A DNA stretch of 46,881 nt. It comes from Candidatus Gallacutalibacter stercoravium. Its GTDB lineage: Bacteria; Bacillota; Clostridia; Oscillospirales; Acutalibacteraceae. The position numbers and the translations under genes are program-made. Where the stretch lies: assembly GCA_018716975.1 (NCBI GenBank), contig DVJE01000048.1, forward strand, positions 1 to 46,881. Direction: 5' to 3'. Below the pieces are notes generated by a model. That model was given only the letters and a program-made list of their open reading frames with translations, had not been told where the DNA came from and did not search any database. Of this stretch, positions 24,728-33,431 are shown piece after piece (position 1 is the first letter of the stretch; every line of letters begins with the position of its first letter).

Positions 24728-25627
24728 TTACAGAAGAGGAAGAATATCTTCCCACACGTGGGTTAAGATGCCTTGGGTGTTATGCTCCTCGTGAGACTCG
24801 ATGGCCACCACGGCGTCTTTGTCGGGAAGCACGATGGAAAACTGGCCGTATTTGCCGTCCGCCCGAAAGCTGTTGTGCTGCCCGCGCCAGAATTGATAGC
24901 CGTAGCCCATGCCGTTATCCAGCTTGCCGCCGGGTGAAATTTGGTAAGCGGTGGCCTCGGCTACCCACCAATCGGGCACCAGCCGGCGGCCCCGCCACAG
25001 GCCGCGCTGCAAATACAGCTGGCCAAACCGGGCCAGCTCTTGGGTGTTGAGCTCTAGACCGCCGGCACCAAAGTTGTAGCCTTTGGGGCAGGTTTCCCAC
25101 ACCGGGCGGGGAATGCCCAACGGTTCAAACAGGCGGGGGGTCAAATAATCCACCAAGCTTTGCCCGGTTAAGCGCTGAATCAGCACGCCGCACAGGTAGC
25201 CCGACATGTTGGTGTATTGAAACCGGGAGCCCGGCTGGCAAACGAAGGGCTGAGCCAGCGCAAAAGCAACCCAATCGGTTTCTTTCATGGCGTGGCGCTC
25301 CTCGGCCATCAGCAGCGGCCGCTGCTGCCCTACCGCCATTTTCAGCAAATCCCGCACGGTGAGCATGCGCAGCTCTTCACAGGGGTTTTCGGGCATATCC
25401 TTGGCAAACAGGCGCGCAATTTTATCATCCAGGCGGAACAACCCCTCGTCTATGGCCATGCCCACAGCGGTGGAGGTAAAGCTCTTGGTGGCGGAATAAA
25501 TGTTGCGCCGGGCGTCCGGCTCCCAGTCGTATTGGGCAACCTGTTCCCCGTGCTGCAACACCACCACGTTTTGTATGGTTAGGCCGGTGGTGTTGCGCGC
25601 AAAGGCTTGCAGCAAATCAGCGTTCAT
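24728..25627 (-). CDS. Serine hydrolase of the beta-lactamase/penicillin-binding-protein C fold
   Basis: The 299-residue protein has the SxxK motif in YSATKSFTS (S45, K48), a YxN motif in QYTNMSGY (near Y139) and a C-terminal ADGKYGQ in the position of the KTG/HxG motif. The family includes class C beta-lactamases, esterases and D-aminopeptidases. Without a signal peptide it is probably a cytoplasmic esterase or peptidase rather than a resistance enzyme. It follows the phosphodiesterase gene by 51 bases on the same strand, so the two are probably co-transcribed. The substrate is unknown. Confidence 0.82.
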   Translation of the reverse strand: MNADLLQAFARNTTGLTIQNVVVLQHGEQVAQYDWEPDARRNIYSATKSFTSTAVGMAIDEGLFRLDDKIARLFAKDMPENPCEELRMLTVRDLLKMAVGQQRPLLMAEERHAMKETDWVAFALAQPFVCQPGSRFQYTNMSGYLCGVLIQRLTGQSLVDYLTPRLFEPLGIPRPVWETCPKGYNFGAGGLELNTQELARFGQLYLQRGLWRGRRLVPDWWVAEATAYQISPGGKLDNGMGYGYQFWRGQHNSFRADGKYGQFSIVLPDKDAVVAIESHEEHNTQGILTHVWEDILPLL

Positions 25628-25678
25628 GTAAAAACCTTCCTTTTCTATGTAGCGTTATCTTGGCAGGAACGCGGCGCG

Positions 25679-26398
25679 CTATTGGGCTTGCAAGGCGTCG
25701 CGTATCACATCCGGCTGGTTGGTAATTACAGCCGTGCAGCCCCAGCTTTGCAGCGTGCGCGCCCGGGCGGGATTGTCTACCGTCCACACGTTTACCTGCA
25801 AGCCGCGATCCAAGCATTCTTGCACCTGGCGGCGGTTTAACAAGCGGCTGTGGGGATGAATGGCGTCTGCCCCCAGTTTGGCGGCGTATTGGGCGGGATG
25901 CGTAATAGGCTTGTCGTACAGCAGCCCCGCCTTTACGGCAGGCAGGCAGCGCTTGGCCTCCATGGCAACCTGGTGGTTAAAGCTGGAAACAATCACCTTT
26001 TCGGCTAAGCCCATACGCTCCACCACTTCGCAAACCTTTTGCGGCAAGCCGTTATAGGGCTTTTCCCCCGCCTTGATTTCAATGTTAATCACCCGCATGC
26101 CGCGCACCAATATCAGCGCTTCTTCCAGGGTAAGCAGCCGGGCGCCGCCAAAATCGGGCCCCTTCCAGCTGCCGAAATCCAGCGCCTTGAGCTGATCCAA
26201 GGTGTGCTCATAAATGAACCCGCTGCCGTTGGAATTTTCGTCTAGAGTAAAGTTGTGGTTTACCACTATTTCGCCGTCGGCACTCAGATGCACGTCCAGT
26301 TCAACGCCGTCTGCCTGTAGGGCGATGGCCCTTAAAAACGCGGGTCCTGTGTTTTCGGGCGCGTAGGCCGATGCGCCCCGGTGAGCGATGATAAGCAT
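25679..26398 (-). CDS. Glycerophosphodiester phosphodiesterase
   Basis: This enzyme splits glycerophosphodiesters to glycerol-3-phosphate and an alcohol. The 239-residue TIM-barrel protein has IAHRGASAYAPENT (H6, R7, E14), GVELDVHLSADGEIVVNHN (metal Glu and Asp, His near 48), INIEIKAGEK near 120 and the C-terminal QVNVWTVDNPARA. No signal peptide is seen, so it is the cytosolic UgpQ type. AAGGAGGTTAGCTC precedes the ATG. It is transcribed from the extended -10 promoter at 26510-26518. Confidence 0.92.
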   Translation of the reverse strand: MLIIAHRGASAYAPENTGPAFLRAIALQADGVELDVHLSADGEIVVNHNFTLDENSNGSGFIYEHTLDQLKALDFGSWKGPDFGGARLLTLEEALILVRGMRVINIEIKAGEKPYNGLPQKVCEVVERMGLAEKVIVSSFNHQVAMEAKRCLPAVKAGLLYDKPITHPAQYAAKLGADAIHPHSRLLNRRQVQECLDRGLQVNVWTVDNPARARTLQSWGCTAVITNQPDVIRDALQAQ

Positions 26399-26509
26399 GA
26401 GCTAACCTCCTTCATGATACGGCTCGTTGCACGCAGGCGCTTACGGCGGCATCCGCGGCTCAGGGCTGATTTTAAATTGTAAAATGGCTAAAAACAATAT
26501 CACATGATT

Positions 26510-26518
26510 ATTATAGCA
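26510..26518 (-). promoter_or_regulatory. Extended -10 promoter for the phosphodiesterase pair
   Basis: On the minus strand TGCTATAAT (26518-26510) is a perfect extended -10 element without a recognisable -35. It lies about 110 bases ahead of the phosphodiesterase start and is divergent from the pyr promoter. Confidence 0.7.
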
Positions 26519-26584
26519 CGGTTTGCATGAATTTTGTTTACAGAAGAGGAATTTTTTTGGGAAACGATCGATTGTTTTGCACAA

Positions 26585-26613
26585 TAGACAGGGCCACACT
26601 TTTCGGGTATAAT
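26585..26613 (+). promoter_or_regulatory. Promoter of the pyr operon
   Basis: TAGACA at 26585-26590, a 17-base spacer and TATAAT at 26608-26613 lie about 75 bases ahead of pyrC. The short leader has a GCCGGC-AGAA-GCCGGC hairpin at 26650-26665. No PyrR-type attenuator with a terminator was recognised. Confidence 0.8.
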
Positions 26614-26689
26614 TTATATAAATAGATGTGTAGATATGCCGGAGATGTGCCGGCAGAAGCCGGCGGTGCAAAAGGCAGCGGGAGGATAT

Positions 26690-27967
26690 ATGGATACCAT
26701 TCAGATTTGCGGCGCACGCATTATGGATCCATCCACCGGGATGGACAAGATAGGCGATATTTGGGTAGAAAACGGAAAAATAGCCGCTTTGGCAACGGAG
26801 GGTGAAAAAGCAGGGGAGGCGTCGGTGCGCATAGACGCCGGTGGGCTGGTGGCCGCCCCTGGGCTGGTGGATATGCATGTGCACCTGCGGGATCCGGGCC
26901 AAACGGAGAAGGAAGATATTGTTTCCGGTTGCCGGGCGGCGGCGGCGGGCGGCGTTACCAGCCTGCTGTGCATGCCCAACACAAGGCCGGCGCTGGATAC
27001 GCCGGAGCTGGTGCACTGGGTGCTGGAGAAGGCAAAGCAAGCCGATGCCCGGGTATACTGCGCCTGCTGCATCACGCAGGGGTTGGGCGGCCAACAGCCC
27101 GCCGATCTGGGCGCTTTGCGCGAGGCCGGGGCCATCGCCTGCACAGACGACGGCAGGCCGGTGGAAAATACGGCGGTGCTGGCGCAGGCCATGCAGGCCG
27201 CCCCGCTGCTGGGCATGCGCGTGGTGGCCCACTGCGAGGATTTGTACCTGGCGGCCGGCGGCCTGATGAACGAAGGGGAGGTTTCCCGCACCCTGGGGGT
27301 AAAGGGGATTCCCGCCGCTGCGGAGGATGCGGGCACAGCCCGAGAGATCGCCCTGGCGGCCGCCTACGGGGTTCCGGTGCATATTTGCCATGTAAGCACG
27401 GCTACCTCGGTGGAATTGATTCGCGACGCCAAACGCCGCGGCGTGGCGGTTACGGCAGAAACCGCCCCCCACTACTTTTTACTAACAGAGCAAAGCCTGT
27501 TGGAGCGGGACGCCGATTATCGCATGAATCCGCCCCTGCGCACCGAGCAAGATAGGCTGGCTATTATCCGGGCCTTGGCAGACGGCACGCTGGACGCCGT
27601 CGCCACGGATCACGCCCCCCATACGCCGCAGGAAAAGGCAGATTTTAACAAGGCGCCCAACGGCTCCATCGGTATGGAAACCTCGCTGGCGGCGGGCATT
27701 ACGGCGCTGGTGCAGCCGGGCGAGCTGACCTTGATGCAGCTGCTGGAGAAAATGTCCACCGCGCCGGCGCGGATTTTGGGCATTGACGCGGGCAGCCTGC
27801 GGGTGGGCGGGCCCGCCGATTTGGTGCTGTTTGATCCCAATGAGGCGTGGACGGTGGATCCCCAAAAGCTACACGGCAAATCCCGCAATACCCCCTTTAA
27901 GGGCATGACGCTCACCGGCCGGGTGCGCTACACCATTTGCCGCGGCAGGTTGGTATTTCAGGCGTGA
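26690..27967 (+). CDS. pyrC: Dihydroorotase, class I
   Basis: This enzyme cyclises carbamoyl-aspartate to dihydroorotate in pyrimidine synthesis. The 425-residue amidohydrolase has the metal motif DMHVHLRDPGQTEKED near residue 60, MPNTRP, the catalytic region NPPLR near 280 and the Asp in VATDHAPHTPQEK near 304. ATG 26690 follows GGGAGGATAT; the frame is open for 18 codons upstream with no ribosome binding site. It is the first gene of pyrC-pyrF-pyrK-pyrD. pyrB and pyrE are not in the window. Confidence 0.95.
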   Translation: MDTIQICGARIMDPSTGMDKIGDIWVENGKIAALATEGEKAGEASVRIDAGGLVAAPGLVDMHVHLRDPGQTEKEDIVSGCRAAAAGGVTSLLCMPNTRPALDTPELVHWVLEKAKQADARVYCACCITQGLGGQQPADLGALREAGAIACTDDGRPVENTAVLAQAMQAAPLLGMRVVAHCEDLYLAAGGLMNEGEVSRTLGVKGIPAAAEDAGTAREIALAAAYGVPVHICHVSTATSVELIRDAKRRGVAVTAETAPHYFLLTEQSLLERDADYRMNPPLRTEQDRLAIIRALADGTLDAVATDHAPHTPQEKADFNKAPNGSIGMETSLAAGITALVQPGELTLMQLLEKMSTAPARILGIDAGSLRVGGPADLVLFDPNEAWTVDPQKLHGKSRNTPFKGMTLTGRVRYTICRGRLVFQA

Positions 27968-28027
27968 GGAGCGCTTTGTATTTTATAAACGATAGAACCA
28001 AAGAATTTAGAAAGGTGGCGGTGCGGC

Positions 28028-28963
28028 ATGTCGCTGGATCGGCTGATTGAAGCAATTGTAGAAAAACAAAACCCCACGGTGGCGGGGCTGGATCCCAAGC
28101 TGGGGTACATCCCGTCTTTTATCAAAGAAGAAGCTTACGCCCGTTACGGTAAGAATTTAGAAGGGGCGGCCGCCGCCCTGTTGGAATACAACCGGCGGCT
28201 GATAGACGCCTTGTGCGACGTGGTGCCTGCGGTAAAGCCCCAGTGCGCCTATTATGAAATGTACGGCTGGCCAGGCATGCGCGCGTTGCAAGAAACCATC
28301 TCTTACGCCAAAGAGAAGGGCTTGTTTGTGATTACCGACGGCAAGCGCAACGACATTGGCGCCACCATGGAGGCTTACGCCGCCGCCCATTTGGGCTTGA
28401 CCGAGGTGGAGGGGGAGTCCCTGTGCGCCTTTGGCGGCGACGCCCTCACGGTAAACGGCTATCTGGGCACCGACGGCATCCGGCCTGTTTGGGAGGTGTG
28501 CAGCCGGTGGGATAAAGGGATGTTTGTTCTGGTGAAAACCTCTAACGAGTCCTCCGGTGAGCTGCAAAACCAAGAGCTGGAGGGCGGCGAAACGATTTAC
28601 GCCACCATGGGCCAGCTGTGTGAGCAGTGGGGCGAGCATCTGCCCGGGCGTTACGGCTACTCGGGCGTGGGCGCCGTGGTGGGGGCCACCTATCCCCAGC
28701 AATTGCAGGAGTTGCGCAAATCTTTGCCCCATACCTTTTTCCTGGTGCCCGGCTACGGCGCCCAAGGGGGCGGCGCGGCCGACGTGGCCTGGGGCTTTGA
28801 CGCCAACGGCCTGGGCGCGGTGGTCAACTCTTCGCGCGCTATTTTGTGCGCTTGGCAAAAAGAGCAGTGCCGGGCGGAAGATTTTGCCCAAGCCGCCCGC
28901 CGCGAAGCGGAGCGCATGCGTGACGATATCGTGCGCCATGTGGGGGCCATCCGCTTGCCCTAA
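28028..28963 (+). CDS. pyrF: Orotidine-5'-phosphate decarboxylase, type 2
   Basis: This enzyme makes UMP from OMP. The 311-residue product has the longer type-2 form, with AGLDPKLGYIP near residue 19, AVKPQCAYYEMYG (Lys near 68), the catalytic ITDGKRNDIGATM (D-K-x-x-D, near 103), VLVKTSNESSGELQ and VPGYGAQGGG near the C terminus. AGAAAGGTGGCGGTGCGGC precedes the ATG. A 163-base non-coding spacer separates it from pyrK. Confidence 0.95.
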   Translation: MSLDRLIEAIVEKQNPTVAGLDPKLGYIPSFIKEEAYARYGKNLEGAAAALLEYNRRLIDALCDVVPAVKPQCAYYEMYGWPGMRALQETISYAKEKGLFVITDGKRNDIGATMEAYAAAHLGLTEVEGESLCAFGGDALTVNGYLGTDGIRPVWEVCSRWDKGMFVLVKTSNESSGELQNQELEGGETIYATMGQLCEQWGEHLPGRYGYSGVGAVVGATYPQQLQELRKSLPHTFFLVPGYGAQGGGAADVAWGFDANGLGAVVNSSRAILCAWQKEQCRAEDFAQAARREAERMRDDIVRHVGAIRLP

Positions 28964-29126
28964 TCCATTTTCCCCCGTGCGCCTTACCGGCGCAAACAGG
29001 CAAAAAGCGTTTGCCCAAAAGGCCCGGCGCGCCTGTTTAAGCGGGGGATGCACCAGCGTTTTTCATTAATCCAACATAGGCCGCGGGCGTTAAACGGCGC
29101 GGCGGATTCGGGAGGAATAGCATCTT

Positions 29127-29897
29127 ATGAGTTATGATGTGCGGCAAAGCCTGCTTGTGGCCAAAGAGCAGCTGGCGCCGGGTATTTTTGATTACCGTTT
29201 GCAAGACGCCTGGCTGGCGGGGCAGGCTAAGCCCGGGCAGTTTTTACATATTTTGGTGCCGGGTAAAACCTTGCGCCGGCCTATTTCCATTTGCGATGTG
29301 GATCCCGCGGCTCAAACGGTGCGCATTGTGTTCGAGGTGCGCGGCGAGGGCACAGCGGTGCTGGCTGCGGCGCAGCCGGGCGATGTTGTAGACGTGCTGG
29401 GCCCCTTGGGGCACGGTTTTGCCCCGGTGAACCAACAGGGCCGCGCGTTGTTTGTGGGGGGCGGCATCGGCGTGCCCCCGCTGCTTTACGCCGCCAGGCA
29501 ATATGGCGGCAACGCTACGGTTATCCTGGGCTTTCGCAACCGCGAAGCAATTATTTTACAGCAGGATTTTGTAAACGCCGGTTGCCGGGTTTTATTAACC
29601 ACCGACGACGGCAGCGCCGGGGCGAAAGGGCTGGTAACCGCCCCGTTGGAGCAAGAGCTGCAACAATCGCCCGCGCCGGTTTACGCCTGCGGGCCAACCC
29701 CCATGCTGCGCGGCGTAGCGGCGTTGGCCAAGCGTTATCAAACGCCCTGCCAGGTGTCGCTGGAAGAGCGCATGGGGTGCGGCGTAGGCGCTTGCCTGGT
29801 GTGCGCCTGTAAGGTGCGCCGGGCCGACGGCAGCGAGGGCTATTTGCACGTGTGTAAAGACGGCCCGGTATTTGACGCGCAGGAGGTGATTTGGTAA
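29127..29897 (+). CDS. pyrK: Dihydroorotate dehydrogenase electron-transfer subunit
   Basis: The FAD and [2Fe-2S] subunit passes electrons from PyrD to NAD. The 256-residue product has the flavin motif RRPISICDVD near residue 52, the NAD-binding GGGIGVPPLLYAARQYGG, and the C-terminal iron-sulfur motif ERMGCGVGACLVCACKV with a later Cys in LHVCKDGPVF. It marks the downstream PyrD as the class 1B (NAD-dependent) type. Its TAA overlaps the pyrD start by one base. Confidence 0.95.
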   Translation: MSYDVRQSLLVAKEQLAPGIFDYRLQDAWLAGQAKPGQFLHILVPGKTLRRPISICDVDPAAQTVRIVFEVRGEGTAVLAAAQPGDVVDVLGPLGHGFAPVNQQGRALFVGGGIGVPPLLYAARQYGGNATVILGFRNREAIILQQDFVNAGCRVLLTTDDGSAGAKGLVTAPLEQELQQSPAPVYACGPTPMLRGVAALAKRYQTPCQVSLEERMGCGVGACLVCACKVRRADGSEGYLHVCKDGPVFDAQEVIW

Positions 29898-30808
29898 TGG
29901 CGGATCTTTCTGTTGAACTGGCCGGCGTAACGCTGAGCAATCCCATCATCGCCGCCTCGGGAACCTTCGGTTTTGGCAAGGAATACGCCCAGCTGTATTC
30001 TTTGCGGGAGCTGGGGGGCATCTCGTGCAAAGGCATTACCCTAAAGGAGCGCCCGGGCAACCCGCCGCCCCGCATTGCCGAAACCCCGTCGGGCATACTC
30101 AACGCCGTGGGGCTGCAAAACCCCGGCGTAGAGCATTTTATTACAGAGGATTTGCCCTGGTTGCAAACCCAGGGCACGGCGATTATCGCCAATATAGCGG
30201 GCAACACCCCCGAGGATTACTGCGCCATGGCGCAAAGGCTGTCGGATACGCCGGTGGATATGATAGAGCTGAACATCTCTTGCCCCAACGTCAAAGAGGG
30301 GGGCGTGCAGTTCGGCACCTCCTGCGCATCGGTGGCCGCTATTACCAAGCAGGTGCGCCGTTTTTGTAAAAAGCCGCTGATGGTCAAGCTCTCCCCCAAT
30401 GTGGCGGATATTGCCGAAATAGCCAAAGCGGCCGAAAGCGAGGGCGCCGACGCGGTGTCTTTGATCAATACGCTAACCGGCATGCGCATCGATATTGAAA
30501 CGGGCCGCCCCATTTTGCGCAACAACACCGGCGGCCTGTCGGGTCCGGCGGTGTTCCCCGTGGCAGTGCGCATGGTGTGGCAGGTCGCCAACGCGGTGCG
30601 CATCCCAGTGGTGGGCATGGGGGGCGTTTCCTCCTGGCAAGACGCGGTAGAAATGCTCATGGCGGGCGCCACCGCCTTGCAGGTGGGCACGGCGCTGTTT
30701 GCCGACCCGTACGCTCCGCTCAAGATATGCCGGGGCTTAGAGGAATATCTTGAGCGCAAGGGATTGCGCTCGGTGCGCGAGCTAACAGGTACGGTTCAAA
30801 CCTGGTAA
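29897..30808 (+). CDS. pyrD: Dihydroorotate dehydrogenase, class 1B catalytic subunit
   Basis: This enzyme oxidises dihydroorotate to orotate with FMN. The 303-residue product has IIAASGTFGFGKEYA near the N terminus, GISCKGITLKERPGNPPPRIAET (FMN lysine), ELNISCPNVKEGG with the catalytic Cys near residue 132, and GGLSGPAVFPVAVRMV. ATG 29897 overlaps the pyrK stop as TAATG, behind AGGAGGTG at 29881-29888; a TTG six bases upstream is the less likely start. Confidence 0.95.
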   Translation: MADLSVELAGVTLSNPIIAASGTFGFGKEYAQLYSLRELGGISCKGITLKERPGNPPPRIAETPSGILNAVGLQNPGVEHFITEDLPWLQTQGTAIIANIAGNTPEDYCAMAQRLSDTPVDMIELNISCPNVKEGGVQFGTSCASVAAITKQVRRFCKKPLMVKLSPNVADIAEIAKAAESEGADAVSLINTLTGMRIDIETGRPILRNNTGGLSGPAVFPVAVRMVWQVANAVRIPVVGMGGVSSWQDAVEMLMAGATALQVGTALFADPYAPLKICRGLEEYLERKGLRSVRELTGTVQTW

Positions 30809-30825
30809 AAAGAAGGGATATAAAA

Positions 30826-31569
30826 ATGCAGCAGGCTAACCGAGAGGAAAAGGAGCAAATCAAGGGCGGCGAATGTATAGCGGCCCGGCAAAAGGGCCAT
30901 ACCAGGATTGTGCTCATTCGCCATTGCGAAGCAGAAGGGAATAAGAACCGGGTGTTTCAGGGGCACACCGACGCCCAAGTAAGTGAAAACGGCAAAAAGC
31001 AGCTGGAGCTGCTGGCGTTGCGCTGCCGCAATATGCCCTTTGAGGCGTTGTATTCCAGCCCTTTGCGCCGCGCCATGGAAACGGCGCAGGCAGTGAACCG
31101 TTATCATAATTTGCCAATGCAAATTTGCGAGGGGCTAATTGAAATAAACGGCGGCGTGTGGGAGGGCAAACCTTGGGATAGTTTTGCTTCCCTATATCCT
31201 GAACTGACGGATCAGTGGTACCACGAGCCCTGGCTTTTTGCGCCGGATCAGGGGGAACCCATGCGCCATGTGTACGACAGGATGCGTCGCGCGGTGTGCG
31301 AAATTGTAAAGGCCAACCAAGGCAAACTGATTTGCGCGGTGTCGCACGGGTGCGCTATTCGCAATTTTTTGTGCTGGGCCTCCGGGCGGCCGGTAGAGCG
31401 TCTCAACGAAGTGGATTGGTGCGATAATACGGCGCTGAGCGTTGTGGATTTTGACGAGAGCCTGCGCCCGGCGATTGTGCTGGGCAACGACGCATCCCAT
31501 TTAAACCAAGAGGTATCTACCTTTGCCAAGCAGGATTGGTGGAAGCCGGAAAACCGTGTGCGCCATTGA
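30826..31569 (+). CDS. Histidine phosphatase family protein (phosphoglycerate-mutase-like)
   Basis: The 247-residue protein carries the catalytic LIRHCEAEGN (RHxE version of the RHG motif, His near 33), YSSPLRRAMETA, the acidic INGGVWEG near 109 and the second catalytic His in AVSHGCAIRNF near 173. Members include alpha-ribazole and sugar phosphatases and cofactor-dependent phosphoglycerate mutases. The N-terminal 25 residues are polar and unconserved. It lies just after pyrD and before ruvX, possibly in the same transcript. The exact substrate cannot be deduced. Confidence 0.85.
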   Translation: MQQANREEKEQIKGGECIAARQKGHTRIVLIRHCEAEGNKNRVFQGHTDAQVSENGKKQLELLALRCRNMPFEALYSSPLRRAMETAQAVNRYHNLPMQICEGLIEINGGVWEGKPWDSFASLYPELTDQWYHEPWLFAPDQGEPMRHVYDRMRRAVCEIVKANQGKLICAVSHGCAIRNFLCWASGRPVERLNEVDWCDNTALSVVDFDESLRPAIVLGNDASHLNQEVSTFAKQDWWKPENRVRH

Positions 31570-31595
31570 GCGCCGGTTAAAGGGGGCGAAAACGG

Positions 31596-32015
31596 ATGCG
31601 GATATTGGCGGTGGATTTGGGCGGCGTGCGCACCGGGCTGGCGGTGTGCGACGCCGCAGAGATGCTGGCGTCGCCGGCCGGCGTTATCGTAGAGCGCAAC
31701 AGGGAGCAGCTGGCCCAAAAGGTTGCCCAAGAAGCCGAGCGGCTTGCGGCAGAAGAAATTGTGCTGGGCTTGCCCCGCAATATGGACGGCAGCGAAGGCG
31801 AAAGTGCCCAAGGCGCCCGGGCGTTTGCAGATCTTTTGGCCCAGGCCAGTGGCTTAAAGGTGGTGCTGCGGGATGAGCGGGGGACCACGCTGACAGCCCA
31901 CGGCTATTTGAATCAAACGAATACGCGCGGCAAAAAACGCAAGGCGGTGGTTGACAGCGTGGCTGCAACCGTCATTTTGCAGGACTATTTGGATTTTAGG
32001 AGGAATATGCGGTGA
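31596..32015 (+). CDS. ruvX: RuvX/YqgF-family Holliday-junction resolvase-like nuclease
   Basis: The 139-residue RNase-H-fold protein has the N-terminal MRILAVDLGGVRTGLAVCD, with the catalytic Asp at 7, VLGLPRNMDGSEGE near 64, DERGTTLTA near 94 (second acid) and VDSVAATVILQDYL near 120 (third Asp). It is implicated in pre-16S rRNA maturation and recombination. Its stop overlaps the start of the VanZ-like gene (GTGA). Confidence 0.93.
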   Translation: MRILAVDLGGVRTGLAVCDAAEMLASPAGVIVERNREQLAQKVAQEAERLAAEEIVLGLPRNMDGSEGESAQGARAFADLLAQASGLKVVLRDERGTTLTAHGYLNQTNTRGKKRKAVVDSVAATVILQDYLDFRRNMR

Positions 32016-32932
32016 AAGATAAGTCGCGGGAGGCGATACCCCACCTTACCACCGCTCAGACTTTTACGTCGGCAGCCGGTGGTGTGGCGCTGTATTTGGC
32101 CCCGCAGGATGCAATCAATGTGGGCAGCGGCATCTTTCGCGAAGGTTATGTTATGCTTTTGGCGGCGATTATCACCGCTTTACTGTTGTTTTTGTTTAAA
32201 AGCTACGCCGCGGTGGGATGCTCCTTAATGGTTAGCATGGTGTTTGTGCTGCTGCGCTATCTGATGTGGTCGGTAGATTGGGTGGGCAATCGGTTGGAGC
32301 AGGGTGAGCCATTTACCCTAAGTTTAAACTCCTATGAGGGAATTTGCTGGGGGCTGATATGGATGGTGCCCTTTGTGCTGTGCCTGCTGCTGCGTTTAAC
32401 CGGCCCGGCTTTTTGGGAGACGCGGGAGCGCCATTTGGAGTTTTGCGCCTTTTTCCGGTTGGCCTGTTATTCTTTTGGCGTTTATTATTTTATTCTGTTT
32501 CTGGTGGGGTTTGTATTCCCGCGTACCCTCAATCTTACCGGCGCCAGAGAAATTGAGCTTTTGCCGCTGGCGCAGATAAAAGGATATTTTACCGGTGAAA
32601 ACCAAAATTGGCTGTATTTGTTGGGTAACCTTTTCTTCTTTTTGCCGGTGGGCTTTTATCTAAATGTGCGGCGGCCCACGTTGCGCTGGTGGCAAAATTT
32701 GCCGTTGGCCTTGGCTGTCAGCTTGGCGGTGGAGCTGTTGCAACTGGCGCTGAACACCAGCGCCGCCAGGGTAGACGACGTGTTGCTGAATGTGGCGGGC
32801 TTTTTTATCGGCGTGTTGCTCAAAAGGGGCATAGATGCGCTGCGCCGGTTCTTTTCCGGCGGGGTTGAGCAACGGGTGGCCTATTTGGTGCGGGATGTAC
32901 CGCCCGCCGAGTCGTATAAAATAAACGACTAA
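32012..32932 (+). CDS. VanZ-like integral membrane protein
   Basis: The 306-residue protein starts at GTG 32012, overlapping the ruvX stop, behind AGGAGG. It has about six hydrophobic segments (near 47-62, 66-82, 110-126, 145-170, 200-215 and 225-265). The second half matches the VanZ pattern: NWLYLLGNLFFFLPVGFYLN, then LAVSLAVELLQLALNTSAARVDDVLLNVAGFFIGV. VanZ proteins are linked to teicoplanin resistance in some enterococci, but most family members have no known function. A bidirectional terminator follows. Confidence 0.82.
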   Translation: MKDKSREAIPHLTTAQTFTSAAGGVALYLAPQDAINVGSGIFREGYVMLLAAIITALLLFLFKSYAAVGCSLMVSMVFVLLRYLMWSVDWVGNRLEQGEPFTLSLNSYEGICWGLIWMVPFVLCLLLRLTGPAFWETRERHLEFCAFFRLACYSFGVYYFILFLVGFVFPRTLNLTGAREIELLPLAQIKGYFTGENQNWLYLLGNLFFFLPVGFYLNVRRPTLRWWQNLPLALAVSLAVELLQLALNTSAARVDDVLLNVAGFFIGVLLKRGIDALRRFFSGGVEQRVAYLVRDVPPAESYKIND

Positions 32933-32956
32933 TTACCGAGCAAACAACAAAACAAT

Positions 32957-33005
32957 AAAACGCAGCAGCGCCCGTGAATTTTACTTGCGGGCGCTGCTGC
33001 GTTTT
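32957..33005. terminator. Bidirectional terminator between VanZ and TauE genes
   Basis: AAAACGCAGCAGCGCCCG at 32957-32974 pairs perfectly over 18 bp with its complement at 32988-33005 around a 13-base loop. The A and T ends give a T-run on both strands, so it should serve the plus-strand VanZ-like gene and the minus-strand TauE/SafE genes. Confidence 0.92.
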
Positions 33006-33017
33006 ATGCCGATTGCG

Positions 33018-33431
33018 CTACTTTTTGTTTTTCTTTTGTGGGTGGCTGTTTGGCTTTTGCCCTTTTGCGCCGGAGGGAGGCTTGCTAAACAGCTGCCAAA
33101 TCCCCATCAGCAGCAAAAAGCCGCCGAAGATTTTGCCCAGCAGGCCGCGGTTGAGAATAGAAGAAAGCCAAGAACCGAGCCAAGCGCCGATAAGCCCCAA
33201 CGCGGCGGCGGGCAGGGCGCTGCCCCAGTCGATCATCTTTTTACGAGCGTATAAAATGAGGGCGATCACCGCGCTGGGAATGAAAAAGATAAGGTTAATG
33301 CCCTGGGCCAGCGGTTGCTCCATGTTGGCTATCAGGGTTAAATAGATGATAAGCACGCCTCCGCCGCCCAGGCCCATAGCGCCCAATATGCCGGAAAGGA
33401 CGCCGGCCAAGGCCACAATCATCCAGTTCAC
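33018..33431 (-). CDS. TauE/SafE-family half-size permease, second partner
   Basis: This 137-residue protein has about four transmembrane segments and the family glycine signature GVLSGILGAMGLGGGGVLII near residues 9-28, typical of one half of a TauE/SafE (anion/sulfonate exporter) protein. The C terminus is a basic tail ending KKNKK. The start overlaps the stop of the partner gene by 4 bases (ATGA). Usual family members have two such halves fused in about 250 residues, so the pair probably forms a heterodimer. The substrate is unknown. Confidence 0.82.
   Translation of the reverse strand: MNWMIVALAGVLSGILGAMGLGGGGVLIIYLTLIANMEQPLAQGINLIFFIPSAVIALILYARKKMIDWGSALPAAALGLIGAWLGSWLSSILNRGLLGKIFGGFLLLMGIWQLFSKPPSGAKGQKPNSHPQKKNKK

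Noticed and set aside
24728-25627. Antibiotic-resistance beta-lactamase
   Set aside because: The fold motifs fit, but there is no signal peptide and the neighbour is a phosphodiesterase. A general serine hydrolase is the safer call.
26441-27472. 343-residue minus-strand open frame opposite pyrC
   Set aside because: It runs antisense through conserved pyrC motifs and across the pyr promoter, with no family signature.
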